Below the pieces are notes generated by a model. That model was not told the DNA's origin, searched no databases, and saw nothing but the letters and a program-made list of their open reading frames with translations. The translations under genes and the position numbers were made by a program. Source: Symbiodinium natans (taxonomy: Eukaryota; Sar; Dinophyceae; Suessiales; Symbiodiniaceae). Taken from it: a stretch of DNA of 30,000 nucleotides. Where the stretch lies: positions 117,501-147,500 of the forward strand of contig CAJNDS010000141.1 of the NCBI GenBank assembly GCA_905221605.1, given 5' to 3'. Shown in pieces: positions 1 to 8,757 of the stretch; positions within the stretch are counted from its first letter, which is position 1; each line of letters starts with the position of its first letter.

Positions 1-16
1 CGGAGCCCTTAATGTC

Positions 17-129
17 ACAGGGTTTGTGTTTCTGTTACTGGTGAGTATATGTAAGGTTCCTGTTTGATATTGGTGAGTGTGTCTACCGGGTGTCCTTCTG
101 GGGGCACAAGAAGTATAAACCCTACTTCA
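17..129 (+). repeat. Dispersed repeat, copy A
   Basis: This 113-bp segment recurs in the same orientation at 29391-29503 with no length difference and roughly 80% identity by eye. Both copies contain two internal TTGGTGAGT-like motifs, a TGTCCTT core, and end in TATAAACCCTACTTCA. Part of the motif also appears near 29616-29655. No inverted ends or ORF were recognised, so its class is unknown. Confidence 0.7.
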
Positions 130-154
130 AATCCTAAACCCAATGCTTTTTCTT

Positions 155-163
155 CCCTAAACC

Positions 164-195
<32 letters not shown>

Positions 196-302
196 ACCCT
201 TAACCCTAAACCCTAAACCCTAAACCCTAAACCCTAAACCCTAAACCCTAAACCCTAAACCCTAAACCCTAAACCCTAAACCCTAAACCCTAAACCCTAA
301 AC
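155..302 (-). repeat. Telomeric array, CCCTAAA on + strand
   Basis: About 20 units of the 7-bp repeat. The left part is the variant CCCTCAA (about 160-200) and passes into uniform CCCTAAA. It forms the left wall of the first GC-rich island. Confidence 0.95.
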
Positions 303-303
303 C

Positions 304-400
304 GCATCCCAACTTCTAGACGCCGAGGCAGCCCTGGCTCCAGTTGCACAAGGTGGCCAAGGGCTTGCCCCTTCACGCACCGTGGAGGGCTCCGGGGGGG
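304..400 (+). CDS. Candidate exon, unknown protein
   Basis: GC-rich island between a C-array (to 302) and a G-array (from 414). One frame is open for 32 codons and reads ASQLLDAEAALAPVAQGG..., an alanine-rich and probably helical segment. A GT (GTTGTGG) follows at 401 as a possible donor. No clear AG acceptor precedes it. Function unknown; a chance open frame cannot be excluded at this length. Confidence 0.35.
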
Positions 401-413
401 TTGTGGGGTGGTT

Positions 414-487
414 CTTAGGGTTTAGGGTTTAGGGTTTAGGGTTTTGGGTTTTGGGTTTTGGGTTTTGGGTTTTGGGTTTTGGGGGGG
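414..487 (+). repeat. Telomeric array TTTAGGG changing to TTTTGGG
   Basis: Starts with several TTTAGGG units and switches at about 441 to pure TTTTGGG units. The array is therefore built from two homogenised variants. It is the right wall of the island at 304-400. Confidence 0.9.
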
Positions 488-1271
488 AAGTCCGGTGACG
501 GCAGGTTTTTGGGGTTTCAAGTTTTTGTGGGGTTGAGGGTAGTATACCCAGGCAGGCTTCTCGTTCTAACCCCAAATTCTAATAAACCCATTGCCTGCAA
601 AAAACCCTTGACTCTCAACCCGAGTCAACCCCCCCTCGAGCCCAAAGAACGCAATTGTGCAGGCGAAGTGTGCGAGGTCGGCTCTGACGAGGATGTTTGA
701 GAGGAGGGCTCTAGGGTTTAGGGCTTAGGGTTTAGGGTTTAGGGTTTAGGACTACTAGGATTCACAGCCTGAAGCCGTACACCTGAAGAGGTGCTAGACG
801 GTAGGAGGTGTCGACTACACTGCCTACTAAACCCTGCAAAGCCAAAAGAGAACATATCTTCATAACTTGTTTAGGGTTTAGGGTTTAGGATTCATAACCT
901 TAGTCATAGCTGGGTACCATTTTACATGTTTAAGGGTACTCGAACCCAGTAAGGAAGAAAAACATAGATTTTTCATGTTCTCCTAACCATGAACTAGATA
1001 CCCTTTAGGCACTGTCAACACGGATTGTCGTCGCATACAAACCTTAAAAATGTTGTTAAAGACGCTGCAGGCACTCTCAACACTATGGCCCCAACAAAAC
1101 ATTCCGACCCAAAAAACACTACAACCCCCATGAGCCCTGTAGGCCCTCGAAACCTTAAAGTCTAATCTTCAAGAGACTTGTGCTCCGGAGTTGGAAAGTC
1201 TAGGGTTTAGGGTTTTGGAGTCTAACTGATTTTGGGGGGTACGTTGGGTCGCTAATGTGTTTGTTTGGTAT

Positions 1272-1304
<33 letters not shown>

Positions 1305-1347
1305 AACGGGGATAACATTGGTAGTTACTGTATGCAAGCGCCTGCAT
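488..1347. other. Mostly unique sequence with small G-strand arrays
   Basis: No convincing gene. Contains TTTAGGG tracts at 711-750, 871-890 and about 1200-1216, and a 30-base poly-G run. An 80-codon frame at 458-700 begins inside telomeric repeat and is not considered coding. Confidence 0.6.
1274..1303 (+). repeat. Poly-G homopolymer
   Basis: Thirty consecutive G. Runs this long are prone to assembly length error and could form quadruplex DNA. Similar G or C runs occur near 3212-3230, 6096-6109 and 18869-18891. Confidence 0.9.
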
Positions 1348-1377
1348 AAACCCGAAACCCTAAACCCTAAACCCTAG
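1348..1377 (-). repeat. Short CCCTAAA array ending in CCCTAG
   Basis: Three to four units. The last unit is altered to CCCTAG, which puts an AG directly before the open frame starting at 1378. Confidence 0.8.
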
Positions 1378-1442
1378 AGAGCCCAAACTGGCGGGCTGTG
1401 ACGAAACTTACGGAACTTGAGTGGATGCACGGGTCCCTATCA
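1378..1442 (+). CDS. Candidate exon, unknown protein
   Basis: Bounded on the left by the AG of CCCTAG and on the right by GTATTGG, a GT donor-like site. The frame reads SPNWRAVTKLTELEWMHGSL (after a 2-nt split codon), a mixed, high-complexity peptide unlike the array translations. 65 nt. Both edges look like splice sites, but the length is short and the family is not recognised. Confidence 0.45.
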
Positions 1443-2633
1443 GTATTGGTGACTGTTTAAGTGGGACATCCAAGAGCGGACGCCAGCACATACAACTCAT
1501 AAACCCTAAACCCTAAACCCTAAACCATATTCCTCTGAATTCCTTAACTGCAACCCCAGACAATAGCCTACTTTGAATATGCACATGAAGCCGGAGGTCT
1601 TGATCCCCCGGTGCCCTGAGTCGTTCGTGTCTGGAGTTTGGTGTTTAGGGGTTTAGGTTTGGGGTTAAGGGTTCCTCAACGAAGCTTCAGCTGGTGAAAG
1701 CTCCGGTTGCATCAAATCCTGCTCCCATTTCTTTTTTGGGGTGCTAGGCTATCCTTCTCTTTCTTCGTAGGTGCCGGCGCCTAAATTTAAATCCTAAAAC
1801 CCTAAATCCCCAAACCTCAAACCTCAAACCCTGAGCCCACAAGCTTGGCGTGCCTGTGACACAGGCCGACCCATGCCCCCCCCATGGAAACTCCCGCCCC
1901 TTCCAAGTGCTCCAAATCCGGAAGCGTCCCTGGAGTGGAGATTCGACTAGGGCAACCTACACTTAAACAGGGGAAGATGCACCTGAAGTATCGGTATCTT
2001 TGCCTTTTCCGGGGTACGTATAACCGTATGTGATTTTTAGCGACTTCCTAAGGGTAAACAACAAGTTCCTCATGCGCTATGGCCGCTGAAACTCTCAAAA
2101 CCCAGAGACCCTTGCACACGTCGCCCTCCTGACGCCTCAGATAGACGCACGCAGTCAGGACCTTGATCTAGGGGCATATTGAATCAGGGTTTAGGTGCAT
2201 AGCTAAGTAGGCATTTTGGGTAGGTCCTATTTGCACAGGGATCCTCAGCCGAGTATATTGGTGACGTTTTAGGCTTCCTTATAGCATCTCACCTCATATC
2301 ACCCCCGTTCCCTTGGGAGCACCGTGTTGAGGAAGCTTGTTGGCCCTAGATTGCTGCAAACCTTAAACCCTCAACCCGAGGGAGTTTTTAGCACCCATCT
2401 GAACCCTAAACCCCAAACCCCAAACCCTAAACCCTACACCCCTGTACCCTCAACCTCCTTCCTCTCAGACCGCGACCATGAAGCCTCAGCCCTTTTAGAG
2501 CACTTGGGGGTCGAAAAACCCCAAAAGCTTCAACCCTTTCGAGCACTTGGGGGGATCGAGGGGGGAGGGGAGGGGAGAGATGCTGTACATAGTGGCGGCC
2601 CGAGGCTGTGCGAGTCGGAGCGGAGCATGGGGG
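1443..2633. other. Intergenic or intronic sequence with small arrays
   Basis: Short C-arrays at 1500-1526, about 1795-1830 and 2401-2440, and degenerate G-strand repeat near 1640-1670. A 109-codon frame at 2324-2653 runs through telomeric repeat and is not persuasive. No recognised gene or element. Confidence 0.5.
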
Positions 2634-2745
2634 CTTTTAGGGTTAGTGTGTAGGGTCTAGGGTTCAGGGTTCAGGGTTCAGGGTTCAGGGTTCAGGGTTC
2701 AGGGTTCAGGGTTTAGGGTTTAGGGTTTAGGGTTTAGGGTTTAGG
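2634..2745 (+). repeat. G-strand array, GGGTTCA then TTTAGGG
   Basis: Starts with about seven units of the variant AGGGTTC and then changes to canonical TTTAGGG. This is another homogenised variant block. Confidence 0.9.
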
Positions 2746-2794
2746 TAGCCCAATCATCCCCTAACCCCTAAACCCCCCGACCCCTCCGTCACAG

Positions 2795-2865
2795 CAACTG
2801 GGCATGTCGGAGCCGTTTCAGCCCCGGGAGTTCTGGATTTTGCAGACACCGCGTCCATGTGGGAG
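2795..2865 (+). CDS. Candidate exon, unknown protein
   Basis: Preceded by a pyrimidine-rich CCCCTCCGTCACAG (acceptor-like) and followed by GTGGTTTAGGG (donor-like GT running into telomeric repeat). The 24-codon frame reads QLGMSEPFQPREFWILQTPR..., with two aromatic-rich stretches. Product unknown. One of the better edge-supported islands. Confidence 0.5.
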
Positions 2866-2886
2866 GTGGTTTAGGGTTTTGGGTCC

Positions 2887-2970
2887 GTGGTCCCGTAATA
2901 TCCCTTACCTTTCTTGAAGGGTTCTGAAGTATGGGTGCTTGGGTTTATAGGGTGCAAGAAGGGGTATCTA
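2887..2970 (+). repeat. Dispersed repeat shared with 24326-24400
   Basis: Both copies contain the core GGGTTCTGAAGTATGGG followed by CTTGGGTT, with looser similarity for about 30 bp on each side (TAAT..CCTT upstream, GGTATCTAAG or GGGTATATAAG downstream). Probably an old mobile or duplicated element; ends uncertain. Confidence 0.5.
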
Positions 2971-3097
2971 AGGGTTCCTCAATTAAGGGCCCAAATTCAG
3001 GGACCATGTAACTATGCCAAGATAAGGGCCTGGAGGCTTCTTGGGAGTAGGGCCTATTGAAGCTTGTTCCCAGGCATGCCCCTCTGAGACTTTTAGT

Positions 3098-3199
3098 CTT
3101 AGTAGCTGAGTGAGCCCCTTTTCACTTTTGGGGCACTATAATCCCCTATAGTGCTGAAAGTGTACACTTTTTTTGGGTCTTATGAACTCACCAACTAAG
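3098..3199 (+). mobile_element. MITE-like element, copy 1 (CTTAGT family)
   Basis: 102-bp non-coding element flanked by the 4-bp direct repeat TAGT (3094-3097 and 3200-3203). The left end CTTAGTAGCTGAGTGAG is similar to the reverse complement of its right end (CTTAGTTGGTGAG). A second copy at 28478-28585 has the same ends, the same internal GAACTGAAAGTGTAC-like segment and its own 4-bp duplication, which fixes the boundaries. An internal hairpin, CACTATA..TATAGTG, is also present. Confidence 0.75.
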
Positions 3200-3211
3200 T
3201 AGTTATTGTAT

Positions 3212-3230
3212 GGGGGGGGGGGGGGGGGGG
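3212..3230 (+). repeat. Poly-G run
   Basis: About 19 G just right of the MITE-like element. A low-complexity hinge of the kind seen repeatedly in the spacer intervals. Confidence 0.8.
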
Positions 3231-3654
3231 CGCAAAACTTAGCTCCGCAGTTCAGGAGACGAGGCACAGATGCCAGAAGTCCTGTGGGCAGACTTAAGTT
3301 AGGCACCAAGTGACGTGCAGGGCAGGATGCCTACTGTTTGCTGATAAGAACCCTTATTCCCCTTCTAGGGAAGAGTGTTTAAGCAAACCCGAGACCCTGA
3401 ACCCGAAACCCGAAACCCTAAACCCTAAACCCTAAACCTCAAACCCTAAACGCCTGTGAAGTTCTTAAGCAAACAGTAGATGCCGAGACAATTTGAAAAC
3501 TCCAGGCAGGCAGGAGGCCAAACGTGCGAAGGCCAAAAGCAGGCGTGCGCCGAAACCCTCAGCCCTCAGCCTGGTCTTCGTAGCTGAATAGGGAACCTTT
3601 AATTTGTGGTACTTTACTGCATCTTTAGATCCTTACCTTTTTTTGGGTTTTTTG

Positions 3655-3711
3655 GGTTTCTTATTAAGGCAGCTAAAAGTTTAATTTATGGCTACCCTCC
3701 TGAGTGCAGCC
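3655..3711 (+). repeat. Dispersed 57-bp repeat, copy 1
   Basis: Matches 13048-13104 in the same orientation with a single mismatch over 57 bp (GGTTTCTTATTAAGGCAGCT through CTCCTGAGTGCAGCCA). Such high identity amid diverged sequence points to a recent copying event. No inverted ends seen. Confidence 0.8.
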
Positions 3712-3795
3712 ATGATTTAGAACCTTTTGGGGGTACATCTACTCCTGCCGTAATTTAAGGTTGACCTTATTTGGCCTAGGGTACCCGGTAAGTAA

Positions 3796-4091
3796 AACCC
3801 TAAACCCTAAACCCTAAGCCCTAAACCCTAAACCCTAAACCCTAAACCCTAAACCCTAAGCTTCCTAAAGCCTAGTTCTTAGGGTATGAAGGCGCCGCGG
3901 CCCTTCAGGGTTTCAGGGGGGTGTAGGGTTCAGGCTTTTGGGGCATCCTGAACTCGTAAACCCCTTAGGAATAGCGAGCCCTAAGCCCCTACACCCTCAA
4001 CCAGAGCAACCCTAAACCCTAAACCCTAAACCCTAAACCCTAAACCCTAAACCCTAAACCCTAAACCCTAAACCTAAACCCTAAACCCTAA
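3796..4091 (-). repeat. Two CCCTAAA arrays with a degenerate spacer
   Basis: Array 1 (3796-3860) contains one CCCTAAG variant. Array 2 (4009-4091) has about 11 units, including one that is one base short. The spacer 3861-4008 has no recognised gene. Confidence 0.9.
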
Positions 4092-4189
4092 TTGGGCACC
4101 TGAGAAGCCCTATAGGCCCCTTCAACACCCTATTTGCTAACCCTCTTTCCAGCCCTAAACCAGAAACCCCTTTAACACCCCTGAGCCAA

Positions 4190-4645
4190 AGACCCCTTGA
4201 AAAGCCCACCCCCTTAAAAATAGTGCCCTAAACTTAAAACCATAAACCCCTAAGCCAAAAAAAACACTTTGAAAGCCCTAAGCCCCTTAAAGATCTTGCC
4301 CTAAACCTTAAACCACTGAGCCAAACAAAAAACCTTGAAAAGCTCTAGGCCCCTTAGAACTCTTGCCCTAGACCATAAACTACAAAGCCAAAAACCCTGT
4401 AAAACCCCGAAGCACCTTAAACATCTTGCCCGAAACCCATAAACCACTAAGCCCAAAAAGCCCTTGAAAATCCCTAAGATCCTTAAACTTTGCCCCAAAC
4501 CACAAATCATAAACCACTAAGCCAAAAAACGATCTTTAAACAGCCTAGGCCTCCCAAAGATCTTGCCCTCAACCACAAACCACTAAGCCAAAAAGAAACT
4601 TTTTGAAAGCCCTAGACCCCTTAAAGATCTTTCCCTAAGCCCGAA
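4190..4645 (+). repeat. Degenerate ~67-bp minisatellite
   Basis: About seven imperfect units spaced roughly 65-73 bp apart. Each has CCTTAAA, then a GATCTTGCCCTAAACC-type core, then AAACCACTAAGCCAAAAA, then CCTTGAAAGCCCTA. Cores start near 4218, 4292, 4360, 4425, 4490, 4558 and 4626. The unit carries an embedded CCCTAAA, so it may have grown from telomeric repeat plus adjoining DNA. Confidence 0.7.
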
Positions 4646-4680
4646 ACCCTAAACCCTGAACCCGAAACCCTAGACCCTAG
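4634..4680 (-). repeat. CCCTAAA/CCCGAAA array ending CCCTAG
   Basis: Degenerate C-array whose final unit is CCCTAG, giving an AG exactly at the left edge of the coding-like island at 4681. Confidence 0.8.
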
Positions 4681-4746
4681 CCGGGCCGAAGCCAGGAGCT
4701 GCTCAAGATCTTGGCCCAGGCGTCCCAGAAGAACTCGCAGATCAGG
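4681..4746 (+). CDS. Candidate exon, unknown protein
   Basis: Follows the AG of CCCTAG. The frame starts in phase 0 and reads PGRSQELLKILAQASQKNSQ, a soluble helical-looking segment. At 4747 the sequence is AG|GCCTGG, which would need a GC donor (GC and GA donors are known in dinoflagellates). Otherwise the frame stops at 4759-4761 in the array edge. Product unknown. Confidence 0.45.
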
Positions 4747-4756
4747 CCTGGGGCTT

Positions 4757-5077
4757 CTTAGGGTTTAGGGTTTAGGGTTTAGGGTTTAGGGTTTAGGTTT
4801 TAGGGTTTAGGGTTTAGGGTTTAGGGTTTAGGGGCTTTGGGGCTTAGGGGCTTTAGGGTTTAGGGGCTTTAGGGCTTCGGGGCTTTAGGGTTCGGGGGAT
4901 TTAGGGGATGTAAGCAGCTCGGGGTGCTTTGGAGGCGGTCGTAGGGTTTGGTGTTGGGTTTAGGGTTTAGGGTTTAGGGTTTAGGGTTTAGGGTTTAGGG
5001 TTTAGGGTTTAGGGTTTAGGGTTTAGGGTTTAGGGTTTAGGGTTTAGGGTTTAGGGTTTAGGGTTTAAAGGGTTTAG
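4757..5077 (+). repeat. Large TTTAGGG region
   Basis: Canonical array 4757-4835, then GGCTTTAGG-type degenerate copies to about 4910, then a second clean array 4956-5077 of about 17 units. Right wall of the island at 4681-4746. Confidence 0.95.
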
Positions 5078-5378
5078 GGTCCAGGGTTTCCGGGTTTAGA
5101 AGGGGTTCACAGGAGCATTTCAGAGTTCCAGGGGTTTTCAAGGGTGGCTCTACAGGGTATGTTCTGTTTTTTCTCTCAACCCTAAACCCTAAACCCTAAA
5201 GGACTTATGTTGGCTCCTTCAGCCAACTTGTTCGCTTCCCCACCTCTTGATATTGTACGGCCCGTAACACGCGTACCCGTTGATTCGAAAGGGTTGGCCT
5301 GGGTTTCAGGGTTAAACCCTACACCCTAAACCCCAAACCCTAAACCTCTCTTTCATCTATAATTTGAATGTTAATGAG

Positions 5379-5560
5379 TTACTGGGCAAGGTCATCTTTT
5401 ACTGGGCAAGGTAATTTTTTTTACTGGGCAAGGTCGTGTTTTTACTGGGCAAGGTCGTTCGGTCTTAAAAACGAGGGTTGCCGGGCAAGGTACTTTTTTG
5501 CTGGGCAAGGTCATTTTTTTACTGGGCAAGGTCATTTTTTTGCTGGGCAAGGTCGTTCTA
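5379..5560 (+). repeat. Eight-copy GGGCAAGG tandem repeat
   Basis: Eight copies of the core (T)TACTGGGCAAGGTC separated by T-rich linkers of variable length, with one longer linker (about 5456-5480). The core is strictly kept (CTGGGCAAGGT or CCGGGCAAGGT) while linkers drift. A 70-codon frame through it encodes only repeated WARSF/TGQGHFF and is not considered a gene. C-arrays lie on both sides (5176-5201, 5659-5682). Confidence 0.85.
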
Positions 5561-5788
5561 TAAGTGAAATATTTTCTTAGTGTTGTGGGATTCTTTGGGC
5601 GGGTGGGTATTTTCCTGGAGTAATTGCTTGACTAGTTAATGCTTGGACTTGAGATGCTGAACCCTAAACCCTAAACCCCAATTTAAGGTCTTTTCTATGC
5701 AGTAGCTTTAGGGCCCAAACATATACTATCGACTTCTGACGGCGAGATCCTCACAGTCGTGGCTACTGTGATCCTTCTGGGTGTTACA

Positions 5789-5835
5789 TTTAGGGTTTAG
5801 GGTTTAGGGTTTAGGCTTTAGGGTTTAGGGTTTTA
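5789..5835 (+). repeat. TTTAGGG array
   Basis: Six or seven units, one as TTTAGGC. Opens the spacer that contains the hairpin element at 6048-6162. Confidence 0.85.
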
Positions 5836-6047
5836 CAAATTTGCTTGGGATTTAGGGTTTGGGGTTTGGATTTGCGGCTCAGGGCTTATGGGTTTGGTGC
5901 TTAGGGTTAACTTGGGCTTCTGAAGTGTGTTCGGGGCTGAGGTATGTTGAGATTTTTGCTGGGCATTGAGGCTTGCTTTGAGGTTTGAGGGTTTCGCTGT
6001 GTTGAATATCTTTTTTAGGCTTAGTAGGTACCTTTGAGAGTTGAGAG

Positions 6048-6162
6048 TTGGGAGGTTCCCCCTTATGCTAGCAGTCCTTAATAGGGATAATAGTACCCCC
6101 CCCCCCCCCTTTATTTATAATCCCTATCAAGGACTGTTAGTTTGAGGGGGAACATCCCCAGT
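6048..6162 (+). mobile_element. Hairpin MITE-like element with poly-C loop
   Basis: Two ~44-bp arms pair imperfectly (left GGTTCCCCCTTATGCTAGCA, AGTCCTTAATAGGGATAA; right arm is its diverged complement) around a loop with 14 C. The 7-bp direct repeat TTGAGAG lies at 6041-6047 and 6163-6169 and could be the target duplication. Non-coding. Confidence 0.65.
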
Positions 6163-6167
6163 TTGAG

Positions 6168-6228
6168 AGCTTCAACCGCCAGAGGCCAACCAAGAAACGA
6201 AGCCAATGGACGGGCTTCCTGTCTTTTT
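6168..6228 (+). CDS. Weak exon candidate next to hairpin element
   Basis: Frame open from the element's right flank reads SFNRQRPTKKRSQWTGFLSF and stops at TGA. Basic, hydrophilic. No clear splice edges, so it may be chance. Confidence 0.2.
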
Positions 6229-6269
6229 GACACTGTCATCATGTCTCTCAGTGGGCACGTCTTCAAATT

Positions 6270-6470
6270 TCCCTAAACCCTAGACCCTGAACCCTAAACC
6301 CTGAACCGTGAACCCTAAACTTCAAACCCTAAACCCTAAACCCCAAACCCTAAACCCCAAACCCTGAACCCTGAACCCGAAAACCTAAACCCTGAACCCT
6401 AAACCCTGAACCCCAAACCCTAAACCCTAAACCCTAAACCCTAAACCCTAAACCCTAAACCCTAAACCCT
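6270..6470 (-). repeat. CCCTAAA array with variants
   Basis: About 28 units. The first two thirds mix CCCTGAA, CCCCAAA and CCCGAAA; the final ~50 bp is uniform CCCTAAA. Left wall of the island at 6471. Confidence 0.95.
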
Positions 6471-6546
6471 GGCCGCCAAACCCTCGACTCCTTGGCTGAG
6501 GCCATCAGCCTCGGAGATCACGCGCCCCATCCTCACAGAGGCTGGG
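6471..6546 (+). CDS. Candidate exon, unknown protein
   Basis: Island between a C-array and a G-array. A frame reads GRQTLDSLAEAISLGDHAPH..., acidic-helical then His/Pro-rich. A second frame is also open, so the frame is uncertain. A GT (GGGGTTGAG) follows. No AG immediately precedes. Confidence 0.35.
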
Positions 6547-6555
6547 GTTGAGTTT

Positions 6556-6690
6556 TGGGTTTAGGGTTTAGGGTTTAGGGTTTAGGGTTTGGGGTTTGGG
6601 GTTTAGGGGTTAGGGTTTAGGGTTTAGGGTTTAGGGTTTAGGGGTTAGGGTTTAGGGTTTAGGGTTTAGGGTTTAGGGCTTAGGGTTTTT
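6556..6690 (+). repeat. TTTAGGG array
   Basis: About 19 units with two GGGGTTA variants. Right wall of the preceding island. Confidence 0.95.
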
Positions 6691-7680
6691 TTGCTGTGAT
6701 GTGGCACAGAAGCTGTGAACGTTAGCCTCTTCCTTTTCGGGTTTCGGCCTAAGCTCAAGTTTACAGCAAGCTGTTTCGCTACCGGACATACGCAAACATC
6801 CCCGAAGCCAGCCAGGATCAAAGGACTAAAGGTGGGACCCTTGTAATCGACCTTAAGGGTTATTTGGGGGTTATTTAGGGGGCTACTTAGGTATCTACGG
6901 GTTTTTTTCAGGTGTATGTAAGGGTTGTACAGGGGAATGAAATTAAGGGTTTTGGGTTTCGGATTTAGGGTTTAGGGTTATAGGGTTTGAATACGGGGTT
7001 TTGGGGGGCTCTAGGGTCTGAGATTTATCGGGATTCTTGTGGGCATACAGGTTTAAGGGTTTAAGGGATCGAGGCCGAGGGGCTTCGGGTTCAGGGGGGT
7101 TTAGGCCGGCGTAGGAAAGGCATTCCTAAACCCTGAAACCCTAACCCCTGAACCCTTGGCCGCGCATGATTGGACCCCAAGGATTTTCCGATGGGTTCTG
7201 CTTAGAAGGAGAACATGAAGCCTAAACCCTAAACCCTAAACCCTAAACTTTCCCTAAACCCTAAACCCTAAACCCTAAAGCCAATCTGTCTGTCAAAGCG
7301 GGCTCCCACCGGCTCACTAGGGTGTCCGAAAATATGGGGGTGCCCTTTTGGGGGCTCCCTTTACGGGGGTTCAAGTGTATTATATATGGGTTATATTGGG
7401 GTTTAGGGTTTAGTGTTCAGGGTTAAAAAGGCCGGTAGCTTCTTTATCTGATAGCCCCTAGATACCCTGACAAGAACCCCCTCCAAAACAGAAGCCCTAC
7501 TTAAAGAGACCACCAGCCAATATTATATATGGGGTATAAAAGGAGAACCCCTATTTTGGGAAATACCCATTGGTGTCATGGAAGCATACCTCATAGAGAC
7601 TTCTCCAAGTGTCGTTGCTCAGGGAGACGCCGTGACCTTCCTGCCTACGCCACCGCCGAGGTTGGATTTGTCCATCTCGT
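6691..7680. other. Spacer without recognised gene
   Basis: Contains small arrays: G near 6965-6980, degenerate C at 7122-7155, C at 7220-7280, G at 7397-7420. ATTATATATGGG occurs twice (near 7379 and 7523), the second followed by GGGGTATAAAAGG. Nothing coding is convincing. Confidence 0.5.
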
Positions 7681-7689
7681 TCGTTGTTC

Positions 7690-7913
7690 TCTCTCTCTCT
7701 CTTTTTCTTTTTCTCTCTCGTTTTCTCTCTCCCTCTCTCTCTCTCCGCCTCTCTCTCTCTCTCTCTCGCCGCCTCTCTCTCTCTGTCTCTCTCTCTTTCT
7801 CTCTCTCTCTCTCTCCTTGTTTTTCTCTCCCCCCCCCCTCTCTCCCTCTCCCTATCCCTCTCCCTCTCACTCTCACTCTCACTCTCCCTCTCTCTCTCTC
7901 TTCCTCATTCTCT
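7690..7913 (+). repeat. Long (CT)n pyrimidine tract
   Basis: About 220 bp of CTCTCT interrupted by TTTTT, CGCC, poly-C and ACTCTC segments. Several long frames here encode only Leu/Ser or Arg/Glu repeats and are artefacts of the microsatellite. Confidence 0.95.
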
Positions 7914-8059
7914 GGCGCTTTCCGTATTTCCTCCCACCGTGCTTCTTCGGTTTTGTTGGAGATGTTATTGCTAATTCCTGATGCCAACGTTGATTAACAT
8001 GTTGGTAGGACTCCGACTGATGCTGGATGTTGACTGATACGTATGATAGTGGCATTTTA

Positions 8060-8100
8060 GCTCTCTCTCTCTCTCTCTCTCTCTCGCTCTTCTCTCTTTC
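8060..8100 (+). repeat. Second (CT)n microsatellite
   Basis: CTCTCT for about 40 bp; unique AT-richer sequence follows to about 8240. Degenerate CCCTATAAA-like repeats are at 8285-8460. Confidence 0.9.
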
Positions 8101-8504
8101 CCCTTCACTGTTCTGTCTCCTTATCCAACAATCTATTCGCCTTTCCTTCCATGTTACCTATTTTCGCTGTTGCTGTTTGCATCACTCTAGTTTGTTTCTT
8201 GTAATATATAATGAGATTAAAAGGGGTTTCGGGGTAGAAGAAACTCAGGCCCCTAAGCCCTAACAACCATGACTAAATGCTAACCCCATAAACCCCACAT
8301 ATTCTGTGTACCCTTTAAAACCGTGCAAACCCTATCAACCCTTCTATAAACCCTAGACCCTTATAAGCCGCTTGAAACCCTAAACCCTAACCCTACAAGC
8401 CACCACCCACCCACCCCCACCCCCCCCATAACCCTATAAACCCTATAAACCTTAGAAACCCATGCAGTTGGAGGGCTTGAGTGCCGTGGGCTGTCAGGCC
8501 ACCC

Positions 8505-8550
8505 TTAACCCTAAACCCTAAACTCTAAACCCTAAACCCTAAACCCTAAA
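8505..8550 (-). repeat. CCCTAAA array between direct repeats
   Basis: About six units. Flanked by near-identical segments GTGGGCTGTCAGGCCACCC (8486-8504) and GTGGCTTTCAGGCCACCC (8551-8568), as if the array sits inside a target duplication. Confidence 0.85.
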
Positions 8551-8561
8551 GTGGCTTTCAG

Positions 8562-8653
8562 GCCACCCGGCGGAAATCCCGCGCCACGGCGGCCCCCGAC
8601 GCCACTGGGAAGCAACTGGCGGCTTCGGGGTTGGGCGCAGGATGGACGAAAGG
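8562..8653 (+). CDS. Candidate exon, unknown protein
   Basis: Preceded by GGCTTTCAG (acceptor-like) and followed by GTGTTTAGG (donor-like). The frame reads ATRRKSRATAAPDATGKQLA..., basic then Ala/Gly-rich. GC-rich between C- and G-arrays. A second frame is also open. Product unknown. Confidence 0.45.
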
Positions 8654-8672
8654 GTGTTTAGGAATGTTTATG

Positions 8673-8757
8673 GTTTAGGGTTTAGTTTTAGGGTTTAGCG
8701 TTTAGCGTTTAGGGTTTAGGGTTTAGGGTTTAGGGTTTAGGGTTTAGGGCTAGGGTT
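8673..8757 (+). repeat. TTTAGGG array
   Basis: About 11 units with two TTTAGCG variants. Right wall of the island at 8562-8653. Confidence 0.9.

Noticed and set aside
4190-4645. CRISPR-like array
   Set aside because: Units are imperfect throughout, without identical repeats and unique spacers, and the window is clearly eukaryotic.
5379-5560. CRISPR-like array of GGGCAAGG repeats
   Set aside because: The core is too short (~14 bp) and the linkers are T-rich and similar to each other rather than unique spacers.
5368-5580. 70-codon ORF through the GGGCAAGG repeat
   Set aside because: Encodes only the tandem repeat, with no other protein-like sequence.
7525-7545. TATAAAAG as a TATA box
   Set aside because: An isolated motif in AT-rich sequence with no supported gene start downstream; the ORF after it is the CT microsatellite.
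7529-7997. Four overlapping reading frames of 96-150 codons
   Set aside because: Translations are Leu/Ser or Arg/Glu repeats produced by the (CT)n tract.
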